Shown here in pieces: positions 11,249 to 24,039 of a stretch of 64,000 nt of DNA. Position numbers and translations under genes: made by a program. The first letter of the stretch is position 1, and each line of letters starts with the position of its first letter. The notes under the pieces were generated by a model that ran no database searches, was not told the origin of the DNA, and was given only the letters and a program-made list of their open reading frames with translations. The DNA is from Tetracladium setigerum (Eukaryota > Ascomycota > Leotiomycetes > Helotiales): assembly GCA_031472005.1 (NCBI GenBank), contig PZJY01000003.1, forward strand, positions 434,001 through 498,000, in the 5' to 3' direction.

Positions 11249-14200
11249 ATGATCTGGTATTTACTCTTCTACATCCGCGGAACGACAGAGCCGCCCGTCC
11301 TCGACCAGAAGCACCCCCTCCGACACGCCTTCACGCGATATGGATACAACGCAGCGCGCCATCCCGTCGTGACGCTGTTGATCTCTGTGGCCGTCGCGAC
11401 CATTCTCTCATATCCATTCCCATTCCTCTACACCAACAACTTCACCAATGGCGCCTCGAATCTGCCACATCATGTATGGACAAGTGCCCAACCCTACGAG
11501 GGCAAAGCGGGCGCCCGCGCAGATGTCGCCATGCGATCGATATGGGTGCATGGAAGTTATATGAAGGCATTGGAACCCAAGGTTTTATTGAGCGCCTTGG
11601 AGATACAGGACAAGGTGCTAGGCCCGACTTTGAACTTTGATCCGCGAAGGCCAGGAAAGAACATCAAGCTGGACAACCCACCGGCGGCAAACCTGACGCC
11701 TGAGATGCGGGACCTGTTTCATGCCATCAATGGCGTTACCAACTCGTCTTGGTTCTTCCACTCGCCCTTACAATACTGGTCCGGCTCGTCGAAGGCAATT
11801 GAGTCCGACAGGGACATCATCACTACCGTCAACGATGGGGCCCGACAATCTACATCTGTCAATGTAACCCTCAGACACTCCATTGTATTTAGCGGGAAGC
11901 GCTTCGAGAATCATCGATTGGTAGCTGCTGATGCACTAGTGATTACCTTGATTCACAATCTGGCCTCGCCAGTTGGGAGAGAGTGGGAACGAAGAGCAGA
12001 GGAACTCGCGCACAGCACTGCTGGAAAGTGGCGTCTCTATCCAGAAGATGGCCGCAGTGTTTCAAGCACGCTCTACGAATTCCGCTTTCAACCTTTATCG
12101 TTTCAGGACGATTTATTTCTCGGAATCGCCTACGCATTGGCGTCGCTGTACTTCATTGTGAGCTTGTCGAAACTTCGTGCTCTTAAATCACGGCTTGGCC
12201 TCATCCTTGCCGTCGTCACACAACTGGGGTTTCGATTGTGTCAAGTTTCACAATTTGTGCCATCTTGAAGATCGATCTTTCCAAGATCCCACGGGAAGCC
12301 TATCCAGTTGTGATTCTAACGGGTAAGTGGCGATATCTTTTTGGCCGAACCACCTGATTGCCACGATCTCGTGATTGACGAGCCAGTGTCACAATCACTT
12401 TGCTAACTTGTGAATAGTGGGACTGGAGAACATCTTTCGCTTCATCAATGCTGTGATTGTCACTCCCTCGGAGTCCTCGACCTCTAATCGCATGGGCGAA
12501 GCTCTAGGAACCACCGGCCACATTGCTTTGGCAGGAGTTGTGCAAAACCTGGCCATTCTCTACGTGCTCTCAAATTTCGTCTCCCCCAAATCAAAGCATT
12601 CTGCACATTTGCTGCCATCGCTTTGACTTTTGACTTCTTCTACATGATCACCTTTTTCACTGGAGTCTTGAGTATAGAACTGCGAAGAACCGAGCTCGGT
12701 GATTCTCTCCAACGCATGTCAACACGAAGTCGACGAAACTCGCTCGCGGCATTTGAACCCAAGCGAACCTGGACTGCCGCTTTGCTCCAAGGTGAAGCTC
12801 CGTTCTCCACAAGAATTGCGGGAACCATAGTAATGGTAGGCTTCATTTGTCTAGCTCAATGGCATTTTAGCCTCGATAATGGGAGTTTTGGCCGAACTGC
12901 TCTACGGTTGATGCGATTCCTAAGATCGGAATCGCAACCTGATCGCTCGCCTCTGACGAAATCGCCTGCGTTCGACCTCAATCAAGCAAGAACTCCAAGT
13001 TCATGGCTACGATTGCAAGACCATGAAACAGCTCATGAGGTTATCAAGATTGTGAAACCAAACGCAAATAGCTACTTGGCACGAGTCTATGAGCCGCTGA
13101 TATTTGTTGTGGAAGGATCAGACAGAGCCTCGAATAAGCATGGAATACGCCCTTTCCTGCCAGCTGCTTATGACTTTGTGCGTCACCAGTCCACGCCATT
13201 TTTCTTAACTGTTACGTTGTGCATGGCTGCTGTAACTCTCTTGATGAATTACCTGCTTTGGGACGAGTCTCCCGAGCCTGACGAGGAAGAACGCCCCGAA
13301 GACGAACACCTTATTTCGATTAAATCCCTCAGTAGAGGCCATTCTCTGGACGTCGTGCTGATGACAGCATCACACGAAGGGGTCATCGCCTCAGTCGGCC
13401 TTGACAGATGGATTAGGATTTGGGACGTGAGGAAAGGAGTTTACAGCTACATTGTCCACGACCTAGACTCGCCAAACGATCCATTCCCAGTTCTGGCAAT
13501 GGCTATTGACAATGACTCCAATTGGCTGGCTCTGCTATCAGCGAAGAATCGTGTCTATCTCTGGAATTTGCCAGAAAGACGATGGGGACCAGCCGTTGAT
13601 ACAAATGTGAAGGGCCGCACTCCTGTCGCCTTCTTCTTCGGATACTCGAAGGCCGATCTCATCGATCCCGTGATTGTGGTTAGACCGAATGGGTTGATGA
13701 CCGAATTGCATATGGAGTCCGAAACGAGTAAAAGTAACGATCTTTTGATTTGCCGCAGCAGTCTTGTCTGTGTACAGAAACACTTCGAGAAACCAACCGC
13801 CAGCGGTGATTCCTTGCCTCGAATTCTCACTGCCTCCAAACGCGGCTGTGTGCATGTTGCAACACAATTTGAGGAAGGGTGGGTCTCGAAGGGCATTGAA
13901 TATCCCACGCCAGCCAGCGGCGATGACCCGATTACGGTCCTTTCACTTCCATCCATCTCCTCGTATCTCATCATTCACGATGAATCGGTGGACCTTGTTG
14001 ATGTCAACACACATAAAATCGTGCATGTCTTTCAAACAACTGGCATGAAACGAGGGACCCTCCGATGCTATCACTCGACCCGTCGAAGACCGCAGTGTGG
14101 AAGTGTAGGACTCGCTTCTCTCGGGCTGGCCTACAGCAACGAGAAGGGAGATTGCATAGTTCAGACTTACCTTCCCTATCGAGAAGGCGACACGCTTTGT

Positions 14201-14737
14201 TTCCGCGATCCTTGGACACCAGGATCCAAGACTTGTTGTCTATGGAATGACGCCGTTGAGCACCGTCATGTGGTTGAAAATCCGGGCACATGGGAAGCTC
14301 TACAAATAGGCTACATTGTGGGAATACGAAAACAACCTTCAAAAACGCCAATCCCTGATAAGATAGAGAATTCAAACACTTCTGGTCTTCGTAGACGAGG
14401 TCTTTCGTCCCGACAATCCTACCGCGATGCACCGAAACAAGAAGAGGACCAGTGGGAAGTCTGGTGTATATCTGCTCGAGGCGAAAGGGTCACCCTTCCT
14501 CTCTGCGACAACAATGACGAAACTCAAGACCACCTCCTAGTCAACTCTCTAGGTCCAATGATCAAAGTCGGAAGGAGGAGTATAGCGGTTGGATTAGGCA
14601 ATATCATCAAAGTTATCACAATTGGCAATGAACGATTTGATGGGAAAGAGGATAGCGATGACGACACTGCGTTTGTGGGGATGAAGGCTTCGACTTTGAG
14701 AAGGAAGAAGGGGCCGGGTAGGAAACGAACTGTATGA
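11249..14737 (+). CDS. SREBP cleavage-activating protein, SCAP (two frameshifts)
   Basis: SCAP homologues are ER/Golgi membrane proteins that sense sterols and escort SREBP transcription factors to processing; in moulds they matter for hypoxia growth and azole tolerance. The exons are 11249-12322 and 12418-14737, about 1131 residues. The start MIWYLLFYIRGTTEPP fits fungal SCAP, though an in-frame ATG exists at 11096. Order: first membrane segment; a lumenal loop to about residue 280; a sterol-sensing membrane domain (about 283-445, with GLENIFRFINAVIVTP and LTFDFFYMITFFTGV); further membrane segments near 495 and 620; then a WD40 domain from about 665 (RWIRIWDVRKG) to a basic tail. The frame breaks at GGGG 12226-12229 and CCCCC 12583-12587. 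One added base in each restores GVSIVSSFTICAILK and VSPQIKAFCTF, and gives a length divisible by three. Confidence 0.93.
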
Positions 14738-16105
14738 TGAGAGATGTGCAAGGCTTGTTGCTGGAGTTGGTGTTGGCGTTGGTGTTGCTAACTACGAGTT
14801 ATATTATCGGGGAGGGATGGGACAGCACAAAAAGTCTTTTATGGGCAAGGACATGGCAATGGGGACAAGGACAAGGGCAAGGGCAAAGCCGGAGTAGATG
14901 GATGGCTGGCTGGATGGATATATATATGATGATGATTGTGTGATTGTGTGATTCAAATGGGAGGATGGCTGCTCGGCGAAACGAACGACAAATATTCGAA
15001 AAGAGATATACCCTTTGGGATCATCATGAGGCGTTGATATTTTTTTTGTTTTTACTACTTCATTTTACGAAATAGTCAGGCAGGCAAGGAAGGTAGAGTT
15101 TAGGTGGGTGCGTGGTGGAGTGTCTGTATGTGTGTGGATGAGGCATGAGAGCGAGCGAGCGAGCGGATGAACCCGTTTCTCTTGATGATCGGTATGGAAG
15201 GAATTATGATGGATGGACAGATGGGAAGTGAGTTTATTCCTTCTTGCTCTGAGAGAGGTGATAGGATTTTTTAGAAGAATATAATTGATGAAATATTTTG
15301 CGTGTGGTTGAGTGTATACGTTTGTGCGTGAGACAAATGAGTGAGAGTATGAAATGTTTCGAAATGTTGAAATCCTCGTTTGAGTAAACAACCAAACCCA
15401 CAAACCAACTATCAATCAATCAATCCTCATCATTCAGTTGAACTAAAGCAAGCAAACTTATCATTCAATCACACCTTTTCACTTCTTCTTCTTCCTGCCT
15501 CACTAAAATTTCCATGTAGCCTAGCCCAGCCTAGTCAAGCAAGCTAGAAGGAGAGCATGCCACGCACGACACCCTCCCGTAACCTTCCAAACGCAACAAA
15601 AGCAACTAAAGCGATGCACCAAGGCTTGTCTTTGTATTGTTTGCCCCGGTACGAGTAGTGGTGTACTGTACCCCTCCTCCGGGGAAGTAGGGAAGGAGGG
15701 ACGTTTCGTCATGGTTTAATTGTACTAGGTAACTAGAGAGAGACAATGTTGGACAACACATACATTTAGACCCAGGCCTCTTCCTCGCCTCTCCACACAC
15801 ATACACACCTACACACCACCTTCGGTACGAGTTACTGTATATATCCTCGCCCTGCCCTGCCCTGTCTCGCCCTGCTTTTTTTGGCTTGTCTCCTTGGTAC
15901 CTACCTTACGGTCTTACCTGCTGCACCAAAATAATATCTGCCGAGTACGTACCGTTCCAACCGTGCCATTGATTCCTCGCCCATACCGAACTAAAACTAA
16001 GAAAAACAAAACATCACAATAATTAATGAACGATCACATAATGCCCACACCCACCTTCTTGTAAGATTACAAGGTGGGTTCGTTAACTTCATTTTGACTT
16101 CCCTA

Positions 16106-16160
16106 GCAAGGAAGCAAGGAGGAAGGATAGAAGGAAAGAAGGAAAGAAGGAAGGAAAAAG
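16106..16160. repeat. (GGAAA)n purine tract
   Basis: A run of GGAAG/GGAAA units, entirely purine on the plus strand, in the gene desert. Confidence 0.85.
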
Positions 16161-16371
16161 CAAAAATAAAGCCTGCAAAAGAAAAGAAAAGAAATGAAAA
16201 TGAAAACTGTCTGTGTGTGCGCATGCTGGACCTACCACCAAAGTGTCGGGTTTTTCGGGGAGAAGGACTTTGTGGTCATGACATCAATTGGCTACCTGTG
16301 AAGGTAGAACACCTCCCAAAATATTGTACCTAACAACCGACCATACCATACATGCCATACCATAGGTACAG

Positions 16372-16393
16372 TACCTACCTACCTACCTACCTT
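16372..16393. repeat. (CTAC)n microsatellite
   Basis: A tetranucleotide run directly following a GGTACAGTACC palindromic motif. Confidence 0.85.
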
Positions 16394-16506
16394 ACGTGTG
16401 AAACAGGGCGAATAAATGAATGCATATTGGCTGTGTTGTTGTGTGTTGTTGGGTTTTGTGATGTGATGATGGCTGCAAACAACACATACATAACAACACT
16501 GTGTGC

Positions 16507-16587
16507 ACGCACACACACACACACCCATACACCCATACACCCATACACCCACTACTCACCCACACACACACATAGTAGTAGTAGTAC
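16507..16587. repeat. compound AC / ACCCAT / TAG microsatellite
   Basis: An AC run, four ACCCAT-like units, a second AC run and five TAG triplets, back to back. Confidence 0.85.
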
Positions 16588-18266
16588 TCCATAACAGCAA
16601 GGCAAAGGCAAAGTGCAAGCATGGATGATTTGGTGTTTTTAGCACACCGCTTAACTGTGCGTAGGGTATGGCATGGTAAGGTATGTATGTATGAACAGTT
16701 GTACAGTACGGATTCCACTCCCCCCATTCCTTCCCGCAATTGAGGGTGTGTTGCGATGTGCAACAGAAACCAGAAAAAGGAGAAGAAGGAATGGGAGTTT
16801 TTTGGCTTGTCTGTGTGCGTGTGTGTGGTGTGTGGATGGGAGATGTGGGTTGTGGATTGGGGATGTGGAGATGTGGGTGTGCAAAAGAAAAACGGGGGGT
16901 TTTGTTTGTTTACGGGTACATAAAGTGTGTCTGTGTGTTTGCTGTGGTTGTGGTACGGTATGGTACGGTATGGTAGGTACCGTACAGTACAGTATCGTAT
17001 TGGTGAGAAAGACATGAAGTTTTGGGGGGCAGTTCTTTGGTAACGGGTCGTTTGCCTTTTTGGGTGTGGAGTACCTCCGTATTGTATGTGTGTACTTGAG
17101 TATGTATGTAAGTATGTAATAGTGGTGAGAAACTACGAGGACAGTAGTAGTGGTGGTGGTGTGTCGTAAGGGTGTGGTGAAAATTCTGCTGCTGCTGGTG
17201 TGTGTATGTGTTGTGTTTGTGTGTGTGCTAGTGATGAGGGTGGGTGAGGTGAGAGTGCTGGTGGTGGTGGGTGAGTAAGTTTTGGTGGGATGGGATGCAG
17301 GGGGCTTTGGAGGGGTGGTGGGTGTTACAGAAAGAGTATTTCATCCTTTGTGCTGGGTAAAAGAAAAAACAGCGAGGGGTTAGAATAATAGCATGTGAAA
17401 AGAAGGAAAGTGTGACATAAGGTATTCAAGTTTGTAATTTTTAATGGTGTGGAAAAAAAAGGTACAGAGTGTTTGTTTGTGAGGATGGATGGAATCCTTC
17501 TGAATGGAGTATAAAAATACTGGGCAAGCAAGCGGGGTACGGACTTGTAAGTCTTACGATGAACAACAGAATGGGCAGACTTCAGCTATTTTTAGTGGCT
17601 TTGATTAAACGAAGTAATGATAATAGTATTGTAAGAATTAGCTGTGGACAAAAAAGTATACCTTTTCCGTTTCCGTTTTCGTTTTCATGGTTGAGAGGAG
17701 TATTGTACGGGAATGGTGAGAATGCAATGGAGTGTACTTCTGTGGATGTCCGCAGAATCTAGGTACAATACAATACACTTCATACTCTATTCACTCTCAA
17801 ATGTGCAAGTATGATATGACAGGATATATTTTCGTGTCTTGTGATTTCCATTTGTAAAGGAGTGGTGTATCTTTCATAAAAGCAAAATAAACAACCAGAA
17901 AGACCAGGTGTATGAACCACTCTGTCCATCCATCAATCCAATCTCCCTCCCCATGAGAATCTAATCAATTCTTCCGCTTCCATTACAAGAGCAATATCAC
18001 CAGTTAAATTTCCCATTACATTGTTCAAACTCACAATGTTTGAACGGGATTTGGCCCATTATCTGGGTAGGAGATGACGGGGAGACCAACATTGGGGGAT
18101 TTGTAGCCGCTATGCATCAAATCGCAAATCAGCAACATACTTCTTACATGTATCTCAAACCCACATCGAAGGATTGACCTTATCAGAAAAACTTGCAAAG
18201 AAGGGGAAGATAAGGTAAAGAGGGAAAGAAGGAAAGTAGGAAAGGGGGAAAGAAGAAAAAAAAATC

Positions 18267-18722
18267 TCACAAAAACGCAGCCCTCGAATTCGGTCTATGA
18301 ACGACCGTCATAACCGTGAAATCCCCCGGGTAGTTCCAACCCCAAGAAATCGCCCATCGATCATTCTGGATGCAAGGTTTGGCATAGAACGACTCCCTCG
18401 TAGCCAATGGTCCCGTACGCTTTCTGTTCAAGACGGGGGTTTGGTGGACGACTTTGCATGGTTGCTGTTCTTCGCCGGTGTCGATCGTGAAGGTGTAGGT
18501 GCAAATGTGCGCGTCGGTGCAGTCGCGGGTGAAGTTTTTGATTTTGTAGTGCGTTATGGTGCGCTCTTCGAGGAGGGGGGAGGCGGTGGTGAGGGTTGAG
18601 AGGACTGGTTGGAGTTAGTATTGTTGTTCTTGAGCGTTGGTGAGGATTTCTTGAGAGGTGTGGACTTGGAAGGGTGGAGGTAGAGGGTATTTACGAGAAA
18701 CGGCGAGGAGGGTGAGCTTCAT
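18267..18722 (-). CDS. small secreted cysteine-containing protein
   Basis: Exon 1 is 18722-18695 and exon 2 18604-18267, with a 90-nt intron whose 3' end has an ideal TACTAAC branch sequence 8 nt before CCAG. Splicing yields 121 residues. The first exon alone reads only MKLTLLAVS, and joining completes a signal peptide (MKLTLLAVSLLSTLTTASP). The mature protein has four cysteines (FTRDC, HICTYTF, QQPCKV, AKPCIQ) and ends in a W-rich segment, WAISWGWNYPGDFTVM, that resembles the C-terminal strand of several fungal small secreted families (Alt a 1-like or elicitor-like). Because the first exon is only 28 nt, gene finders can miss it. The function is unknown; an extracellular or effector-type role is an inference from size, signal peptide and cysteines. 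It stands alone in a gene desert. Confidence 0.8.
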
Positions 18723-21385
18723 TTTGCTTGTTTGGTGATTGACTGAGGAGGTCTAATTTTGAGAAGTGTACTGGCTTGAAAATGAAATCTGAACGGGAGG
18801 TTCTGGTCGAAGACTTTATACTCGAAGACTGAATGTCTCTCGCCTTCTGTAATCCCAGTCTAAGGAGCGCCAATTCCAGTTCAACAACTTGCTTTCACTC
18901 ATCGAATCCGCCGAACGAGAGAGAAGTGATCTCGATACAAACGGTACAAAGCTATCATCCGTCGCCCAAATTAGAGACAGTCCCTCAGCTCCTGCCTGCC
19001 CATTGTCTTCCAAATGATTTCGACTATACACAACAAACACAAAAACCATGCCCAAAGTTCAATCCAATCCACTTCTTCGGCGCTTCTCCCCAAAACATCA
19101 TCATGCTCCTTTTTCCACTCGGTCAAGGCTCGGTGATTACAAGTCCCATCTGTTTTGTATTCTGCAACTTGCCGGTCGTTGTTTGTGCCATGTCGAGCAG
19201 ATTTCCCCCCACCGCGTGCCAGCTCAATACGAAGGATGATATCACTTGACAGCCGGTTTTGTGTAATGAAAGTTACTCGATTTGGCAATGCACACTTTTT
19301 GAGTTCTGACAGGAAGGGTTTCTTGTGGTACCTGGCTTTTCCCACTGGGGAAAGTTTTGTGTTAGAGCTCTTGAGCCGAACTTTCGAGCGTGAGAAGGGC
19401 ACGACACTTCTCAATTGATACACAAGAAACAGGCTTCCTGTGCTGCAATTAATACGAGACCTAGGAACATCAACAGAGTTCTGGTGCTCTTAAATGATAG
19501 GTCTGAACTCATTTGGACTGTACTGGTAGCATTTTGTGGATGATAGTGATGTAGTAGTTCATCTGAAGTATCTCAAAAGATGGAGCAAAAGGACGGAAGG
19601 ACGTTCTCGAAGTCCGAACTTGAAGAGCTAGCGGTTGGAAAATTCTCGCTAAATTTTAACGCTGAATCACTAGGCAGCTTGTCTGTACTGTAATGTACCT
19701 GTGTCTCACCTGTAATGATTTTGCCATAACGAAGAGCATGTCTTGGCCATTATCTTTAACAACTGCGAAGTAACACCTAAAACCATAACCACAAAAGTGG
19801 CCAATTGCGACCCAAAAAACCATAACGTGTAAATCACTGGCGGTGGCACCTTTTAGTGGTGAGAACTTGCCTCGAGAAAGCCTTCGGGATCCAAGTTCAT
19901 AATTCGGGTTTGGCTGGGGCGCAATGGTTGGTACTCAGCCGAGTGTTGGTGAAATTAATATACCTGGTTCTGCACCACGTTTATGAAATACCAGTGAACC
20001 TGAAATGGCATATTAAATCGATCTTCAATAAATGAACCCGCGGGTGGAGCTGTGAACGTAAAAACGCGAGAGTAATACCAGAAGAAGTCGGAAGTAAATC
20101 GATGAATCTGCATATACTTCGAAGGCAAGCAGTCTTCCTCCAACCAAAAAATGTTCTAAACAAATGTTCAAAAGAAAACATTTCTCAAAGAAAAAAAAGA
20201 GAAAAAAGTTGCAAAAAACTCGAATCTTCTAACTCTTCAAGATAAGAGATAAGAGGATAACCTAAGCGATGTAGGTTTTTCCTTTCTTTCGTCGCGGTGG
20301 CCTATTAGTAGTTTTTGTGGCCAGTCGGTTTTATCACTTTTTAATTCTCCCCTTTACTAACGGTTTAACTAGACCACTTTATAGATGTACAACTATCTTA
20401 GTTGAGAAGGGGTTAGCTTATTTGGATTTACATATAAGATAAGGTGGGTAAGGTGAGGTGAGGTGTCCAGTTATGTACGTAGCTGTTGTATTTCGTTTCA
20501 ACGTTTTTTCGAATCGGAACATTTTCGACTTTTCTCCCTTCGTGGATGCCATTTCTCATTTTGCGGTATGTTTTTTGATTTTTGTTTCTAAAAATGAAAA
20601 ATAATGGGAGGGTAGAATCTGTTACAGCTACAAATACTCTAGTAGGCATTTCGTTCTCTATCTGGTACAGTACAGGTACAATACTCACTGACTTCTCAGC
20701 TTGGGTTTATCAAATCGCCCCCCAAAAGGGTTTTCTGTTTGTCCTCTGAAAGTGCCTATTCGAATATCTCTTTCATATCGTATATACCATCTACCTTAGG
20801 TACCTATCTAAGATGAAAGTAACCGAGATAAAGTATGTATGTATATAATGAATGTACTTTCTTTCTTTCATCTAAGGCACACAATATGACCGAACTTGTA
20901 TACTCTCCCCGCCTCCCCCCAAAAAAGAAAATTCACAAATTTACTTTCTTGCTTGTTTGCTTACTCTGGTAATTTTATACTACTCGTACTAGTTGCACCT
21001 TAAAAATACAGATGATCTCTCTACCTATCTGATATCTTACATCTGTGATCCAAATATTTCAATCCCATCCCCAAAAGTCAGCGACTCAGCAAGGCCGTGC
21101 TCTGCTTTGCTCCCTCAAGCGAGCCATTCGATACATATATATGCGTTATGTGCCATACCCAAAACAAATACTCATGATCGAGCTTTCGTCAGAGGAAAGC
21201 AAATAACAATATATCCTTTTCACCCACTGCAAGTTCAACCGACTGACTCCACTCTCTCATCATTACTGTGCATCAAATCAAGTTCCCGTACTTCCAAAAC
21301 GCCATGTTAACCCTACCCAAGCCATATATTCCTAAGGTGTCTACACAAACTAACTCCCATCTCACTCCTCACACAGCAAACAAAA
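18723..21385. other. intergenic, no supported gene
   Basis: 2.7 kb of AT-leaning sequence. A minus ORF of 150 codons (18971-19423) shows no signal, domain or splice partner and is not called. GTACTGTA and GTACAGTACAGGTAC motifs occur near 19685 and 20665. It contains the promoter of the small secreted-protein gene and the terminator side of the GPHR gene. Confidence 0.45.
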
Positions 21386-23012
21386 TTAATTCATCTTCTG
21401 CCCCAACTCCACATCATCCTCCACATCCCAATCATCCCAATCGCCCCTGCCCTCCAACTTCCTCCCCACCCAAATCCCCACCGCGGTCCCAAAACTCGCC
21501 ACCAAAAACCACCCATCAAACCACCTCTCCACAAAACCCGGCTCAAGTGGACTTCCCAACGCCTCCGAAACCACGCTCTTCATCTCACTGGGGAGATTAC
21601 TCCTCAGGAGCAAAGCGCTGGAGATGACGTACGTTGCTGATATCTGGGCGATGAGGAGGGCGAGGTTGGCTTGGGCTTGGTAGAGGAGGGAGGGGAGGAG
21701 TTTGGTGAGCATGTGGAAGGTTTGGAGGACGCTGTTGAAGGAGGCGAGGAGGATGATGCCGGATAGGAGGAAGGAGATTTGGCGGGACCAGGCGAGTTGG
21801 TCGAGGGAGGGGTCGACGTGCTTGGCGAGGAGGGAGAGGATGCGGTTGATGGGGTCGGAGGTGGATGATGTGAAGGCGGTAGGGTCGGTTGATGTGGTTA
21901 ATTTTCGCCGGATGGTCGTGATAGTTGTTGTTAGGATGCGGTAAATGCAGTAGAATGATAGTCCGTAAGATATTGGTGTGAAAAAGAGTCTACCGAGGGG
22001 TGAGGATGCACGCTGCGTGGTAGCGCGACGATTCTGGAGGAGGGAAAGAGACGAAGAAAGTGCCAACGCCATTGAAGACAAGCCGGATATTTCGAGCTCA
22101 AGGGCCTTGATCTCTTGCGCATCTGCACTTCCTCGAATAGTACCTACGACCTTGGTTAAGAATCCTTCCTTCGGTTTGTCATTTACTTTGCGTTGAAGGG
22201 CTCTTAGGCGGCTTCGCTTGGTTGCCAACATATCGTTTGTGGCATCAAGACCAGCTTGCTTCCTCGCAACATCGGACTCGGTGACCAGTCGAGGCTTGGT
22301 TCCAAGGGTTTGCCATGGTGTAGAAATAGCTGCAAATCCGGACAGCAGTGCCATCAAAGATATCCCAATAATTCCCACCCTCTCCAAACAAGCTTCTCCC
22401 CAACCTTTTCCCGCCTCCGATGCCATAGTATGAATATATGTCCCGGAACCCCTTCCCCAGCCACCAGAATGCCGAAATCCACCCAGAAAATGCAATTATT
22501 TGCACCAGCCATGCTGTTGTAGGAAGCTTGCCCTTCTCCGATCTCCTAAAGGACCACCCCGCTGCCGTAACTACGGAAGACAGCTCGAGAAATGGAATGA
22601 CAACCACTAGGAAGAACAAGAGTGTTGGCAGCGTCGTTTTAAGAGCCAGAGAACGAGCTGCTGGATTCAGAGTATTGGAAATCTCGCATAGTATCAACTC
22701 TGCCAGAACCACAGCAAGTCCTATTGTCGCAGAGAAGGACACTGCTACAACCCTCCGTCTTGTATTCTTATTGGCCTGCTCATCATGTTTTTGCCTCAAG
22801 AAAAGAGGCGCATCGCTCGGCAGATAGTGGTCCTCTCCATCTTTTGATTGCTGAATACTCGATACAAGCGGAAACAGTTTGTGTAGGGCGACGAGGAAGA
22901 TGCCGCCAAAGGTGACGAGGAATGGGAGAGAGGAGAAGGCGAGGGATATAACTGAGGGTTTGCTTCCGGGCGCGGAACAGCTATCCTCTCCGCAGGAATC
23001 AGATCCGAACAT
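21386..23012 (-). CDS. Golgi pH regulator / ABA-GPCR-type membrane protein (one frameshift)
   Basis: A single-exon gene of about 541 residues. GPHR-family proteins are Golgi multi-spanning channels that help acidify the lumen; plant relatives were described as abscisic acid G-protein-coupled receptors. The N-terminus MFGSDSCGEDSC is family-like. Several membrane helices follow, then the family core ACLERVGIIGISLMALLSGF and TPWQTLG. A coiled-coil region follows (KQAGLDATNDMLATKRSRLR and downstream), then the C-terminal helices and an acidic tail. The frame changes between SYYGIGGG and KGWGEACLER at about 22406-22412, where AAAA and GGG runs meet on the coding strand. Either one surplus base or two missing bases would explain it, whereas the other frameshifts here are single deletions. 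With that correction, the length is divisible by three. An intron is unlikely because the aligned family segment is continuous. Confidence 0.9.
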
Positions 23013-24039
23013 TGTTGGAGCCGGTTGTTATAGCCAGCCTAGAATGAATGTGTCAGTCTCGGGAGTGATGTATGAATTGATGGAGGGAGGTCTTTCAATT
23101 CATTCAGCTTGCCCAAGCTGGTGCAAGGAACAAATGGATTTTGTAAACTCGAAAAGAAATGTACAATGTACGTACTCGAAGCTTGATAATTTCATCTCTT
23201 CCCAAACGTGTGTCCTTCAATAATCGAACGATGTATCTGGAGTGAAGGAAACAGATGAAAGTTGCGACATCTCTGTTTGAAGTGTCATCTCAAGAAAGAA
23301 GCAAAAGACTCGTCATATCAATCGCGGGAGCTCCACATCCTGCGCACAGCTCGGTTTCAGGGGGCAACCACCCCGCAGTGAGTGGTCCTCGCTTGAGTAG
23401 GCTGGCTGTTGTGTTTATTATTAGAAGCTCTTTGTCTTTCTCTTAATCAATTGATAGCTAGTATTATTGCTAGCACGCTTCATTTGTTAATAAATTTGTG
23501 TTTTCAATAGTACATACAGTCCGAGTTTGAGAAATTGGATCATTTGTTCGCAAGTTCAAATACAGGCGGTTCGGGACATCAAAAGTTCAAGTCACAACAC
23601 CTGCGGCTCGCCACTCCTCATATAATGCAACCAGATATTCATTAATTATTGCCCGGTCGTTAATATTAACTACCCACAGATACCTATCAGGCATCCAGGA
23701 CCGCAAATAAAAAAATTCTCTGTATGTATATTCGCTGACCTTGATGCAAAGCAAAAACAAACCGACTGACTGTCAATTTTGGGGGTATTCATTTCGTTCA
23801 TGAAAAAGCAACTGCAGCGGGGTATTCTCAAAAACGTCCATCCATTTCCGCCATCACCCTCCTGTGATAAGACTCCCAACGCCAAACGAATGAGCAAGAA
23901 AAAGTAAGAGAAGCCATTGAAAAAAATTGAAAAAAAAACGTGCCAGCTAAGGGAAAGCCCAATGAGTCATGTAGCGACGATACCTACCTGGGTAGAGCCG
24001 CTATGGAAGAAGCACTTGATCGAGCGAAATTGTGAATGC
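23013..24039. other. intergenic between GPHR and Nrd1-like genes
   Basis: No coding exon supported. It contains the GPHR promoter (right of 23012) and the 3' flank of the RNA-binding protein gene. Confidence 0.45.

Larger units (their letters stand above)
14738..18266. other. 3.5-kb simple-sequence-rich gene desert
   Basis: No gene could be supported. The stretch is dominated by tri- and tetranucleotide runs: GCGA near 15150, GGAAA 16106-16160, CTAC 16372-16393, AC/ACCCAT 16507-16570, TAG 16571-16587 and GTGG around 17140-17290. The long minus ORF 16392-17015 is a translation of these repeats. From about 16640 the plus strand changes from AC-rich to GT-rich. Several GTACAGTAC motifs occur (15663, 16366, 16701, 16982). 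Confidence 0.5.

Noticed and set aside
16392..17015. 207-codon minus-strand ORF
   Set aside because: It is a translation of AC/GT simple repeats (His/Thr/Pro-rich) with no splice or domain support.
18971..19423. 150-codon minus ORF
   Set aside because: No signal peptide, domain, codon support or partner exons.
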